Under the pieces are notes generated by a model that saw nothing but the letters and a program-made list of their open reading frames with translations, ran no database searches and was not told the DNA's origin. 64,000 bases of DNA from Cryphonectria parasitica EP155 (lineage: Eukaryota > Ascomycota > Sordariomycetes > Diaporthales > Cryphonectriaceae), in assembly GCF_011745365.1 (NCBI RefSeq), contig NW_024468912.1:3844001-3908000 (forward strand). Reading direction: 5' to 3'. Positions 1-10,804 of this stretch are shown here, one piece after another. The translations under genes and the position numbers were made by a program. The stretch's first letter is position 1. The number at the start of each line of letters is the position of its first letter.

Positions 1-201
1 TTGGAAGAGGTGCCGGAGATTGCGCAGCCGAAGAACATACTCTGCTGGGGAGGGGCCTCGAACATCTCGTGGTTTATCTGCAAGGAGCGTGGGGTTGCGG
101 GGTTCTTTGCGACGCAGATGTCGCCTTTTGGGGATCCAGTGGTGAGGGAGCTCGTCAATGGGTGGAAGAAGGATTTCTGGACCAGTCTGGGGAAACTGTA
201 G
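1..201 (+). CDS. C-terminal end of a beta-lactamase/transesterase-like protein (partial)
   Basis: Only the last 66 codons are inside the window; the frame is open from base 1 and stops at TAG 199-201. The segment has the pattern WGGASNISWF, then KERGVAGFFATQ, then a short C-terminal helix. This resembles the C-terminal strand pair of class-C beta-lactamase-like serine hydrolases (EstB/LovD-type), where a W-G-G...W block is followed by a G-v-a-G...tQ block. The catalytic SxxK and YxN motifs would lie upstream, outside the window, so activity cannot be judged. The family call rests on remembered pattern similarity. An unrelated fungal hydrolase is possible. Confidence 0.5.
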   Translation: MEEVPEIAQPKNILCWGGASNISWFICKERGVAGFFATQMSPFGDPVVRELVNGWKKDFWTSLGKL

Positions 202-538
202 GGGATCTGTGTTATTGTTTCGCCTCTCTCGGATGAGAATTGAAGTGTCTCAGTTGTGACTGATACTTGGGACGGCAACTGACTTTGTACTGGAAATCAC
301 GAGTTACTTTTGTCTGTCTATAACATTACGGATGGCCTGAAGTCTGTCGAATGACTCGGCTTGGGACAACACAATGCCTCTTCTCCTGGACTGAAAACCA
401 CCGATCGGAAAGACGTTCTTGACAGAGACAACAATTTAGATCCAAAATGTCTGGGCGTCTATTGATCCTAGGCACAGCTACGCTCTATAATTCCACCGTC
501 CATATACTAATAATGGCATAAATCCCACCGTGTCAAGG
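202..538. other. Convergent intergenic spacer
   Basis: About 340 bases between two convergent stop codons (TAG at 201, and the SEC18 TAA at 539-541 on the minus strand). It presumably holds both 3' UTRs. I see no coding frame, repeat or RNA gene in it. Confidence 0.6.
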
Positions 539-3121
539 TTAATATTGCGGGGTGGCCAAGCTGGCCATTGCAGTGCGCATCTCCTCAGCGAACCAGTTGA
601 CCTTCTGGTCTTCGTTCCTCAGAGACTTTGCAGATCCCGCAATCTCCAGGATGCCCTTAATACCCACGTTCACCTGGTTGGAACCCTGGGTCGCCTCTGC
701 CACCATGTTCATGGCTTCGACCAGATAACTCTTGTCCTCGAATACCTGCTGGTCCTCCAGAACGTACTCCAGCTCGTTGAGACTGTGCAGGCTAGGTACA
801 GGGATCTCCTTGTTGAAGATGGAGGTGAAGTCGAGCTGCTGAAGAATACTGCGTCGAGACGTTGTGCCCATAATGAGAAGGCGGTGGCCCTTGGGCGGGA
901 TGGCGCGGATGAGTGTCCGCAGCGTCTGGAGGATTGTATTGGACATGCGGGGGCCAACAGGGTTCCATTCGATTAGACCTTCAATGTCATCGCTAGAATC
1001 GAGGTCAGCAGTGATCCTGATTTAAGAGGGGGGGGAGGTGGGGGGGGGGGGGGTAATGCAGCCAGGGGATACTTACACAATCAGAATGCTCAGAGGAGAC
1101 TTTGTAGCATCCGTGAAGATTTTGTGGATGTGGTCTCGCTTGGCCATCTCATCGCGATAGCCGACCAAGGATTCTGGGGAGATGATCTTGATGAATGGGA
1201 ACTCGGATGCTTTGGCGATATGTGATGCCAGGGACGTCTTGCCGCTCCCGTCGGGGCCATGGAAGAGTAGAGAAAATGAGGGCGACCTCGACGTCTGATC
1301 CCGGAGTGCGTCCAGATAGATCATGCACGAGTTGATGATCTGGTCGACGCTGGACGAGAAATGTACGATGCCGTAGATAATAGACTTGGTGAGCTCTTCG
1401 TCCGAAACACCAAACGCCGGTGTCACCTCCGAGAGTGCCGCCATAAAGTCTTGTCGAGTAATCACGAGGTTGCTCACGTCCTTTGACACGGCTGCCATGC
1501 TTCCGGCTTGCGTGTGTCTATTAAATGCGAAGGACGCCGCACTCTTGGCAAGACCGTTGAGCTCGGCACCGGAGAAGTTCTTGGTCAGTGCAGCGAGCTC
1601 GGCGAGGTTCACATCATCCGCTATACGGCCGTTCTCTCTCATCTTGCTCGTGTGGATCTTGAGAATCTGCTGTCGGCCTTTCTCGTCGGGGAGGCTGATT
1701 TCAACCTGGACCTCGAGACGACCCGGACGGAGGAGTGCATCATCGATCATATCCTTCCGGTTCGTCATGCCGATGAGGAGAATGTTGTTCAGCTGGTCCA
1801 CACCGTCAAGCTTGCTGAGCAGCTGGTTCACCACGCTGTCACCAACGCCGGTGCCGCCACCAGCGCCGGAGCCACGCTGCTTGCACACGGCATCCAACTC
1901 GTCAAAGATGATGACGTGCAGCTCACTCTCGTCGCCCTTCTCCTTGTACTCCTTCTCGGCGTCTGCGAACATCTTTCTGATGTTCTCTTCCGACTGACCG
2001 ACATACTTGTTCAAGACCTCGGGACCGTTGATGACCTTTGGCTCGCGGGCCTGCAGCATCTTACCAATCTGGCGGGCGATCAACGTCTTTCCTGTTCCAG
2101 GGGGACCATACAGCAGGATACCCTTGACGTGCATAATGCCGAGCTGTTCAATCAGATTGGGAGGAAAGATTCGGGAGGCGAAAGCACGCCGGAAGATAAC
2201 ACTGAACTCATCATCCAGACCACCGATGCCCAGCGTCTCGAACTTGAAATCGGGCCGCACAATGGCATTGGCGCTTCGCTTGGCGCTGCCCTTGAGGTTC
2301 ATCGGCTTGGTCGCAGAGGCCGGTGCCCTGATGAAGGTCACCTCGGACTGGCGTGTCAAGATTCCCCTGGCGCGTGGATTGCTGTCTGCTGGTGATCCGC
2401 CTTCTCCGGGCTTCTCCAGGCTCATGTCGATCAGCTCCACGGTAGAGACTGTGCCGCGCAGCGGAATATTCTGGTACATCATGATGACCTGCTGACCCGG
2501 GGCGAAGATCTGGTTCTCGTACGTCTTGATGAACTGCTTTGCAAGGGAGTCTTGGTCGTACGGGGCGTCGGTCACCTTGTTCTTCAGCGCGAACTCGATG
2601 GCGATCTCTACGGAGCCCAGGTAGCCCTTTTGGCCGAGCTCGATGGGGTTGAAGCTTTCCACAATTACCACGTCTCCAGGACTGGTATTGTTCATCCACA
2701 CCCGCTGGGGCTCGCCGAACGCAATCTTGCCCGGCTCAATCATGGAGAAGCCCTTGGCGTTGAGGATGTAATCTTCTCCTCGAAGACGATCACCACTGAC
2801 CCGGATGGCGACCTCCTCCATATCACCAATATTCCAGTCACGAGGGTGGACCGCAGCATAGTTGCTGAAGATGAACTCGGCGTCCCTCGTGGCTTTGGGT
2901 ATAGCGTCCATGTTGGTGACGAGGACCTGTCTCCCCGGGCCGCGTTGGGGTTGGGTTTGGGACTGGGGACGATAGCCGCTCGGAGGCTGTCGAGGGCTCG
3001 GTTGAGGAGGAGGAGGCTGCTGTCTGTAAGGATCTTGGCCGTAGGACCCGCGAGGTGGCGGCTGCTGCGACTGGCCCCGCGGGCCTGAGGGCAGCCCACC
3101 TCGTCCGCCGAAGAGACTCAT
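539..3121 (-). CDS. SEC18: Vesicular-fusion ATPase Sec18/NSF
   Basis: Hexameric AAA ATPase that disassembles SNARE complexes after membrane fusion. Two exons: 3121-1077 and 992-539; the 84-nt intron has a GTAAGT donor and a CTAG acceptor, and joining restores a codon in the D2 Walker B region (ILIV-DD). The product is 832 aa; yeast Sec18 is about 760, and the excess is largely the Pro/Gln-rich N-terminus (residues about 10-65). An N domain follows, then D1 with Walker A GPPGTGKT (339-346) and Walker B IIFDELDA (about 404-411), then D2 with GPDGSGKT (622-629). The start was chosen at MSLFGGRGG; an in-frame ATG 35 codons upstream adds only a low-complexity Leu-rich stretch. Diverges from the LENG1-like gene. 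The intron holds long runs of C on the coding strand. Confidence 0.95.
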
Positions 3122-3933
3122 AGCAGCGATGTGGTGAAGGTGGCAGGAGGCGGTCGAGAGTAGGAGAAGCAGACACAGTGTCTGTATTTGAAGAGAGTCT
3201 TGAGGAACTGACAAGCTCCGTCGCAACGAAGGTGGGATGTCTTGTCTCGACGCTCGTGGTGGTGTAGCGGTGTCGGGAGAGGCGGTCTACCGTATTCACA
3301 GAAGGACAGATGGTTGGGAAGATGTCGATTCCTTTTAAATGGCCAGCAGTTGAGGCTAGTGGTGTTTCAACGTGGCTTGTTGAGTCGAGGAAGGGGATGC
3401 GAGCAGATGCGACTGGTTTGTGCTGTGCTCATGTTTGAGAAGTCACCAATGCGCTGGGGGGTCAGTCAGTCCAGCCAGCTCAGCCTTCCAACGATGAGAC
3501 CGCAGTACGCGGGGCCGCCCCATGACGTTGCATGATGAGTACCTTTCCATATATTGTGTGGCTGTAAGGTACTTCCTTGTCACTTGACACCTAGTCGACC
3601 TACCCCTGTAGGGCACCTGCAGGGTCAGGCACATGGTGCAGTCGAGACCTACCGCCAGAACGACCCTGACTGTGCTTGCACTTGGACATTGGAAGGGCAT
3701 ACACCATCTATTCTAGACGTCCGCCCTATCCCATGCAATACTCTACGTGCAGGTTGCTCAACTCGCCAGTGTCTAGGTATATCAATGCAGTATTTGTGTG
3801 GTCATCTCTTTATTAACCTCAGGGCTACTACTATCTGGTATTAAGCCTATCGGCGTGGCGCTCAATGTCTCTCAACTTGGGAAGATATTCCTATGTCTCT
3901 GTTGGTCACCACCACTGCTGAGCTCAGATCAAG
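3122..3933. other. Divergent promoter region SEC18 / LENG1-like
   Basis: About 810 bases between two divergent start codons. It must hold both promoters. No third gene or repeat is visible; short open frames here lack protein-like composition. Confidence 0.5.
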
Positions 3934-5176
3934 ATGCCTCTGTATGTTTTACCTCCTTCTTTTCTTCCTCGGCGTTCTTTTAACTGGCCACTGACACCAC
4001 TTCAGCCACCTTCTAGGAAAGAAGTCCTGGAATGTCTACAATACAGACAACGTCGCCCGCGTCCGGCGCGACGAGGAAGCAGCAGCCGCCGCCGAGCATG
4101 CCGCCGAGCAGCGCATGCAGGAGGCTGATGCCGCACGAAGGCTCGCCATCCTGCGCGGCGAGACACCGCCACCCCTACCCGAGGCCGAGCCTGAGAACGA
4201 TCCCTCAGATAAGAACTTCGCGCGCCAGGATAGGGGAAGAAGTGCCTCGGGATTCACCTCCCGCAAACGGAAGCGCGCGGGTGAGGACGATACCGACTTT
4301 GAGATGAGGCTGGTGAGGGAGAGGGCTGAGATTGGAGCGAATGTGGCGGCTGAGCTCGCGATTCCGGGTGGCGCCAAGAAGGGCGACACGCAGATTGTCG
4401 ATGGGCGTGGGCATATTGACCTGATCGGACCGCCTCCGGAGACCGGGAAGGAGAAGAATGCGGAGTACGAGCGAGAGAAGGCGAAGAAGCAGCGGGAGAT
4501 GGAGGATCAGTATACCATGCGCTTCTCGAATGCGGCCGGTAGAGATGGCATCGCGGCTGGTGACCCTTGGTATACAAAGTCTGACAGCCGATCGCGGGTT
4601 GCTCTCACCAAGGAGGAGCTCGCCGCAGAGACCGGGATCGAGGCTCCGACCAAGAATGTTTGGGGCACAGATGATCCTCGGAGGAAGGCTCGTGAGACGC
4701 AGAGAATGGCCTCGAATGACCCGCTGGCCATGATGAGGAGGGGCGCGCAAAAGATCCGCGAGATCGAGAAGGAGAGAAGGCAGGAAAACGAGCAGAGAGA
4801 GCGAGAGCTTAAAGAGCTTCGCAGGGAGGAGCGCAGGCGAGAAAAGCGCCGCAGGAAAAACAGGCGCGAAGAAGAAGACGAAGAAGAGAGCGGATATCGC
4901 AGTAGGCGTGAATCTCACCGTTCAGAACATTCGGAACGACGACGACGACTAGACGATGCAGATGGAAATCGGGAGAGGCACAGGCACCGCCACCGTCATC
5001 GGCACGGTGACGAGGAGGAATATGAAGACAGCAAGGATAGATACCGTCCTAGAGGCGAAGATCGAGACGAGGAGCGGGGACGAGACCGGTCTACTCGGTC
5101 ACCCCGTCACGCTGATGAAGGACGGCGACACCATCGTAGACAGCATGACGATGGGAGTCAAGGAGAGACGAGATGA
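3934..5176 (+). CDS. Cir_N-domain splicing-associated protein, LENG1-like
   Basis: Two exons: 3934-3941 (ATG CCT CT) and 4006-5176. The 64-nt intron has a GTATGT donor, a CTGAC branch-like site at about 3991 and a TTCAG acceptor. The product is 392 aa. The spliced N-terminus reads MPLHLLGKKSWNVYNTDNV and continues into a charged helix: the Cir_N signature (KKSWNVYNxxNxARVRRDE) of LENG1-type and Cwc25-type proteins linked to splicing complexes. The C-terminal third is a long Arg/Glu/Asp/His/Ser-rich low-complexity tail typical of spliceosome-associated factors. The start depends on the small first exon; without it the protein would begin after the conserved motif. The gene ends 186 bp from the convergent neighbour's stop. 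The exact orthologue (LENG1 versus Cwc25 family) is inferred. Confidence 0.85.
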
Positions 5177-5362
5177 TAACTTTCATGCCCAAGATACCCA
5201 ACACATCAGAAGCCGCGTGGCTTATCGACCTTTGCCGTTGATAACTTATATCATACATTTTCTCTCTCTTTCAATATAATCATGCCTCTTGTTACACCAC
5301 AGCTTGATAGTCCCCAGATTGAGAAACTCTATCTTTCTGCAGACATGCCTCGCATGTTCCAA

Positions 5363-6016
5363 TCACTGCTCCTTCCAGGGTAATTGAATCTGTACTTCTT
5401 TCATATCTGCCTTGACCATCCCCACGACATCATTCGCACCTAGGCCCTTGAGCTTCTCCAGGATCTCCTCGGCCAGCTTTGGGCTCATTCCCTCCCGTCG
5501 GCTCGAGTACAGGTCCACGCCCTCCTTGGTGAACAGCGTCGGCGCGAACCACGTCACCACCCATGCCTCCGTCCCCTCGCCGCCCTCGACCTCTCGCTCA
5601 CCCCATCCCAGAACCTCCCAATGGCTCGTGACGAAGCCTAGCAGTCCCTTTCCCCGCCAATCCCATGAGCCAGTATCGCTCTGCCCGCATGCGGTGTCAA
5701 TCCCAGCTACGGTCTTGAGCCCGCCCTTGCCCGATGACTTCTCGTACTCGACGAGGTCATCCACGCGCGGGCGCGGCCCGTCGGCCGAAGGGGGTGATGG
5801 TGGGAGGGAGGTGTAGGTGATGCGCACGTTGCGGGCGGAGCGCCACATGGCGAGGGTGGAGTGGGTCACCGTCCAGGTACGGGCGAGCCAGTCCAGTGGG
5901 GGGTTTGTGAAGTCTGATGTTGCCTCATGGGCAGGTGGTTGTGCTGGTGTTGATGGGGTCTTGGGAGGTGGGCCGTATTTGGAGGGAATACGGAGGTTGA
6001 TGTCATTGCTGGCCAT
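5363..6016 (-). CDS. Conserved fungal hypothetical protein, 217 aa
   Basis: Single-exon gene starting at ATG 6016 in a good context (AAGATGG); the frame extends four codons upstream but without an ATG. After a short Pro-rich leader it has an aromatic-rich beta-strand-like region (LDWLARTWTVTHSTL), a run ending SWDWRGKGLLGFVTSHWEVLG, and WVVTWFAPTLFTKEGVDLYS near residue 160-180. The spacing of Trp-rich strands suggests a small lipocalin-like or calycin-like barrel, but this is inference. No signal peptide or membrane segment. The C-terminus (about 185-217) looks helical and charged. Function unknown. Its stop is 186 bp from the stop of the convergent LENG1-like gene. Confidence 0.75.
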   Translation of the reverse strand: MASNDINLRIPSKYGPPPKTPSTPAQPPAHEATSDFTNPPLDWLARTWTVTHSTLAMWRSARNVRITYTSLPPSPPSADGPRPRVDDLVEYEKSSGKGGLKTVAGIDTACGQSDTGSWDWRGKGLLGFVTSHWEVLGWGEREVEGGEGTEAWVVTWFAPTLFTKEGVDLYSSRREGMSPKLAEEILEKLKGLGANDVVGMVKADMKEVQIQLPWKEQ

Positions 6017-6456
6017 CTTGGCACACAAGTGATAATGACGTTTTCTGGTGAAAAGAAATATAGAAATGGCTTGGCTTGGCTTTCAGACCGTTGAGTTTAT
6101 TTGAATGGCAGAAGGGTGTGAAAGGAAATGAAGAGAAATGAAGAGAAATAAAGAAGAAAAACTTCATGAGACAAGATAAGTGAGATTGATGTTGTGCCTG
6201 GGCAGGAACCATCTGAGCGCTGCCCCTGGCTGGGCAATGTCTTAGCGGGTGATGTCAGAAATGCCGCCGCCCCTTCCTCATGGCACAGCGCCAGAACTTT
6301 AATTCAGTATAGAGGAATGCCTATCCTATTTCAAGAACAGAGTTCAAATTCTTCACCTTACCTCAGCTTGAGTTTGAAATGAGCCAATGGGTAAATTCCC
6401 TCACCAAGTAAAATCTGTCTTGGTTGGGATGAAACCACGATCTCTGGACGCAGGTT

Positions 6457-6531
<75 letters not shown>

Positions 6532-6995
6532 GTGTAAGCAGTTGCATTGATTTTTGGAAGCTCCACACTACAGTGGTAATTGCAAGTTTGTTATTGTTGC
6601 GGTTGTTGCATGGGTTGTGAACGCTAACCCTCTAGGGCCACAGGCGACACCACACCCTGTTCCGCTCCTCTTTCCTTTCTGTGATGGTGGCGGAAATACT
6701 CCCTACTTGCTTCATTCATTCATGTGGAAGCTCTTCTCTGTTCCTTCGGCAACAACCTCACCTTCACTCGAAATACTGACATCGAAGAGACAAGATGGCA
6801 GCATATCACAGCAGCTGCTAAGAACACATCATTCGCTGCTTCAAATTCTATCATACCATTCCCGACTCGTTTCAGTGGCCCACTATCGATAGTCCTTGCG
6901 CTGTCAGAATCTGGGCACAAACAGACTGTGAAAACACTCAGGAGGTTGATCAGCCCCTATCATCTTGCTACATCAGCGTATCTCAAAAAAAAAAT
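6017..6995. other. Divergent intergenic region with compound microsatellite
   Basis: About 980 bases between two divergent hypothetical genes. It contains a (GA)n(GT)n block at about 6461-6530 and otherwise no recognisable element. Short frames across the microsatellite are Ser/Leu or Arg/Glu repeats and not genes. Confidence 0.5.
6461..6530. repeat. Compound microsatellite (GA)n(GT)n
   Basis: An uninterrupted run of GA dinucleotides switches directly to GT dinucleotides. It lies in the shared promoter of the genes starting at 6016 (minus) and 6996 (plus). Confidence 0.95.
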
Positions 6996-7793
6996 ATGGC
7001 AGAAATTCCCCTCGACGAGGATATGGATTCAACTGCCATGGCAGAGGCGATGGGTTTCTCCGGCTTTGGGATGCAGCCAGGGGCCAAAAAGCGCAAGTTC
7101 AACCCTCATGCAGACGCCTCCGTCTCTGGCCTTCCAAAGAAGCCCAGCGCAGCCGGCAGCAGAAATACCACGGGCGCCAATTCTGCGCCGCTGGGCCAGA
7201 GATCTCTCCCGCCGCCGTCTGCCAGCCTGCCCTCCCGGCCTCCTATCGCGGCTGTTGCAGGCAGTACGGGAAATGCAGAAGAGATTGACCTTGATGACGA
7301 CGAAAACGGCGTGGGCGCGGTGGATAGAGACGTCCAAGTTCCGGCTGGTCTCGAAGAGGCTGATGATGACCCGCGGTATCTCGACACATCGCGGCCGTCA
7401 CGTGGATATATTCCCGAAGACATCGTGGACATGGAGGCACAAGTCCGGCCCGGCCATCAAATCAGCTCCCAAGCCAACGCAGCGGGCCTATCTCAGAAGC
7501 CCCAGGTCCCGAGACATGCGCAGAATCAACGCCAATCTGGGAGACGGATGCGGGGATCGGACCAGAATGCGGATGATCAGCCTTGGTGGGAAGGTTATTA
7601 CGACGCCAAGATGAATCAAAATCCATGGGAGAGGCTGGAGAAGCAAAGAGGGCTAGAGCCGCGTGGTACGTGGCTGACGAGACACACCAATGCGAATGCT
7701 GGACCGTCAGAGACAGAGACAGTGCAGGGTCCCAAGACGGTCGATGAGGGCGGGCAGGAAATCCCGGACGTGGAGGCTGGAGACGAGCCGTGA
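6996..7793 (+). CDS. Conserved fungal hypothetical protein, probably nuclear
   Basis: Single-exon frame of 265 aa starting at ATG 6996 after an A-rich leader. The N-terminus has a short conserved-looking motif (EAMGFSGFGMQPGAKKRKFN, residues about 17-36) with a basic KKRK patch that could be a nuclear localisation signal. A Ser/Pro/Ala-rich disordered middle and an acidic EIDLDDDEN stretch follow. The C-terminal part contains QPWWEGYYDAKMNQNPWERLE, an aromatic block likely to be the functional peptide. No catalytic domain, membrane segment or signal peptide is visible. Composition and the two ordered islands support a real gene. I do not recognise the family. Confidence 0.7.
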   Translation: MAEIPLDEDMDSTAMAEAMGFSGFGMQPGAKKRKFNPHADASVSGLPKKPSAAGSRNTTGANSAPLGQRSLPPPSASLPSRPPIAAVAGSTGNAEEIDLDDDENGVGAVDRDVQVPAGLEEADDDPRYLDTSRPSRGYIPEDIVDMEAQVRPGHQISSQANAAGLSQKPQVPRHAQNQRQSGRRMRGSDQNADDQPWWEGYYDAKMNQNPWERLEKQRGLEPRGTWLTRHTNANAGPSETETVQGPKTVDEGGQEIPDVEAGDEP

Positions 7794-9750
7794 CCCGGCT
7801 TCTCGATTAGCTGTTGTTTCATTGGCAGTCTGAGCACAATCGCTGTTGGTTCAATGTGATCAAAGCCCCTTTCTCGGGCCAGTCTCAGGCCTTGTCAAGA
7901 CCCCTGTGTCGGCAGCCTCCAGCCGGGGATGTTGGGGCAGTATGGACGGGTCTTGGATTGGGAAATAAGGCGAACCTTAATTTATTTGGACAGGTAAGAC
8001 ACGGACCACCGAGGCGAACCACTGCTACGCAGCCGTTTTCCACTACATCCTTTCCAATATCCAAGAACGACGATATCAGCATTACTTCTCTTCTTTTTAT
8101 AGTGATTCGATGCACGAGCTCTCGGTCCGGGCCGGACGATGTGGAAGAGCAAAGATGAAGCTTCGAAAAGCCAGAAGTTTGTCACGTGATGTACAGAACG
8201 GGTAAACGCCCAGCCGCAACACCAAGCCGCTGTGAAGGAAGAGGGCACCACATCGTCACATGACGCAGCCCATGTCGTCTTCACAGTGTGCCTCTTGGCC
8301 CGACAGCACACGAGGGCCTCTTGTACCTGCCTACCCGCGTGGAAAGCCACACTGTACGGTCAGGCTTCACGTCAGCAGCGCGTGGGACGACCGACAGGTG
8401 ATTACAAGGGATCGGGCAAGGGTGGTGGCAGGTCACAGCACCTGTTACTACGTTTCCTAGGCTCGAGGGAGGGGGTGAGGGCCGGTCAGACCCCCTCAGA
8501 GACCTCAGAGACCTCAACAGAAGTGTACGACAGTGGCATTGACCTATGAGCTACGGAGAATAAATCATCAAGCAACCTGAGAACCCCCCACAACGCCGTC
8601 CCCTCCGTCCAATGAGAAAGGGGAGCAGAGACCTGCGTGGACAGAGAGGGAGACACGACGACAGTAGCCCCATGGGGGCGCTGCCCTTCCAGAAGGGGCA
8701 GTATCCACGGCCCCGAAGAGGCAAGGTGCCTGTTCTCTCTCCCTCCATCTCGCCCATCCCTGTCCCGACCCGTCCTGATCACACGTCCACGCCCTCCTCA
8801 GCCCTGGCTCCCTGCCGCAGTGTAGCTCTCGGCTCGGGCCTTGGGAGGGGGTGTGGTAGGGGGTGTGGTAGGAAGGGCGGGTGCTCCCTTCGCGCGCGAA
8901 CCATGATTTGCCGCAGCCGCTCCACCTAATTGTGTGCTCGTGGGCTCCGCTTGTCAGGCTGCGAGATCAGAGATCAGATCTCGCACCCCCTCCCAACCCC
9001 TCTCTTCTAAACGGTCCTGTTCGGCTCCTTCCAGGAATTTCACACCACGCGCCCCTCATCCATACTTGCAGAGAGAGGGGGCTTTCACACCTGAATGTAC
9101 CTGTACTTTTGCGGCCCTTTCGTCCAATCATGAGTTTGTGAAATAGCAGTGCCCATCAGGGGAAACCATGGAGAGGAAGTATGAATTTCCCAACCGCCAA
9201 ATGGGGGGAGAAGAAGCAAAAAAGAAAAGAACAAGAACAAAACCCCCAGTAAACGCCTGCCTATCCGTTGTCATGTAACTCATATACCCTCCCCAAAGAC
9301 CCTGCGGCAGACGCACGTGGACGTCCGCTCGCTTGCCGCCCAACGTCATCTCCACCCTCATCCACCTATGATCTGCCCCCAGCACTCATGCAAGCAGCCA
9401 GGGCCGCTGGAGAGCGTGTGCAGATGGCAGGGGAGGGGAGGGGTGAGTCGAGCGGGCGGTATGCAGCCCTATGTGCAATGCGTGAAACCCAAGATCTGTG
9501 GTGTGCGGCAAAGTGAGATCCGTGGGCCCCTAGCCAATTTTTCGACAAGGGGGTTGTCGATTTTCCTTTGAAGGTGGGTACTTGCTGTGACGTTTTGGTT
9601 AATTTTGTCGTGTATTTTTGGTCGAAATGAAACGTTAATCCTGGGAAATGAGATTTTGATGGGTTAGGGGAGTTTTGTGTGTTTGTCTCTTTTTTTGGCC
9701 CATTTTGAGCCTCCCAACTCAAATTGGACAATGGCTGAAAAGCCAGGCGC
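7794..9750. other. Long convergent spacer, no gene recognised
   Basis: Almost 2 kb between two convergent genes. Open frames are short, overlap on both strands and are Pro/Ser/Arg-rich without domains. Small GC-rich direct repeats occur (CTCAGAGACCTCAGAGACCTC at about 8497-8517; a repeated GGGGGTGTGGTAG at about 8846-8870). No RNA gene was recognised. Confidence 0.5.
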
Positions 9751-10804
9751 CTAATAACCGTCTGGAGACGGGTATCGAGCGCGGGCCTTGCTGTACTCCT
9801 TGCCGTGCTTTTTCGACGCCTTGGTCTTCAGAGATCTGGAAAATTTCAATTTTGATTAGTTTCTTGTCTCTTTCTTTCTTTTTCTTTTTCTTTTTTTGTG
9901 TCATTTTGCTGGTGGTCTTTTGCACAGGCTGGCCAGTTCTGCGGGTACTGCAGCCGCGCCCGCCTCCTCCCACGAGAGAGGAGACACAGTCGCGGCGCCC
10001 CAAATTCCCGACAACGCCGAGTCCTGAGAACTAGGGCGAAAAAACTCTTTTGGCGAAAGATAATACTCACGAGACTTTCTTCTGCGTCCATTCGAGATTC
10101 TGGCGCACTTCGCGCGCATCCTCCATACCCTCAGCAAAGCGAGCCCGCGACCTGGCGAGGCGGGCCTGCGCCTGCTTCTGCAGCTCCAGGAGCTCGCGGT
10201 GCTTGGCGTTGAGACGACCAGAACTGTTTCGCAAAAAGTATCATGTCAGCCAATCCGTCTTGTCAATCTCTCAGAAACATCAAAAAACTCTGGACTCGTG
10301 CGAGTCCTCAAAATCATCGCGTGACCCAAAAGGTCTCGTAAGTGACCTCGGCCGCCAAAATCGGAGCCGAGACCCGTCCACGATGCAACCGAATCCTGCC
10401 AATTTGCGGGTTTCGGCGCGGAGACGGTAAGCAAACTGGGGGGGGGGAGCTGAAATGCCAAAAACTTACGTCTGTGCTTGCGTAGCCACGGCCTTGTCCA
10501 GAGGGAGAGGGTCGAAGGCGTTAGCCAAGTGCTCGTGCATGTACTCATTGAAGTCCACGCCACTGGCGGAACGCTCTGACTCGTAGTCACCATGGCTACT
10601 ACAGGCATAGCTGGCGGTGGCTGAGTAGCCAGAGTTGCTGTACGAGGGGACGGCGGAGCCGGAGCTCACAGACGCGTCGGCCTCGGGAGGGGAGACGGAG
10701 TAGGTACTCTCTGAGTGATAATAGGTTGGGTAGTGCTGGCCCTTGTTGGGCACGGGCATGGGAAGAGTCCCAGAGTAGAACTGCGTTGGGGAGTAGGAAG
10801 ACAT
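9751..10804 (-). CDS. KxDL-domain protein (BORC/BLOC-1-related, KXD1-like)
   Basis: Three exons on the minus strand: 10804-10470, 10223-10071, 9835-9751, joined by introns of 246 and 235 nt with GTAAGT and GTGAGT donors and CAG acceptors. All phases close, giving 190 aa. The N-terminal 110 residues are Ser/Tyr/Pro-rich and disordered. From about residue 112 comes the alpha-helical KxDL domain: SGRLNAKHRELLELQKQAQA, then RSRARFAEGMEDAREVRQNLEWTQKK spread over exons 2-3. The diagnostic K-x-D-L tetrapeptide is R-Q-N-L here. Family members act in BORC/BLOC-1-like complexes positioning lysosomes and endosomes. A short basic tail (KKHGKEYSKARARYPSPDGY) ends the protein. Upstream is a very pyrimidine-rich leader on the coding strand. 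Confidence 0.88.
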
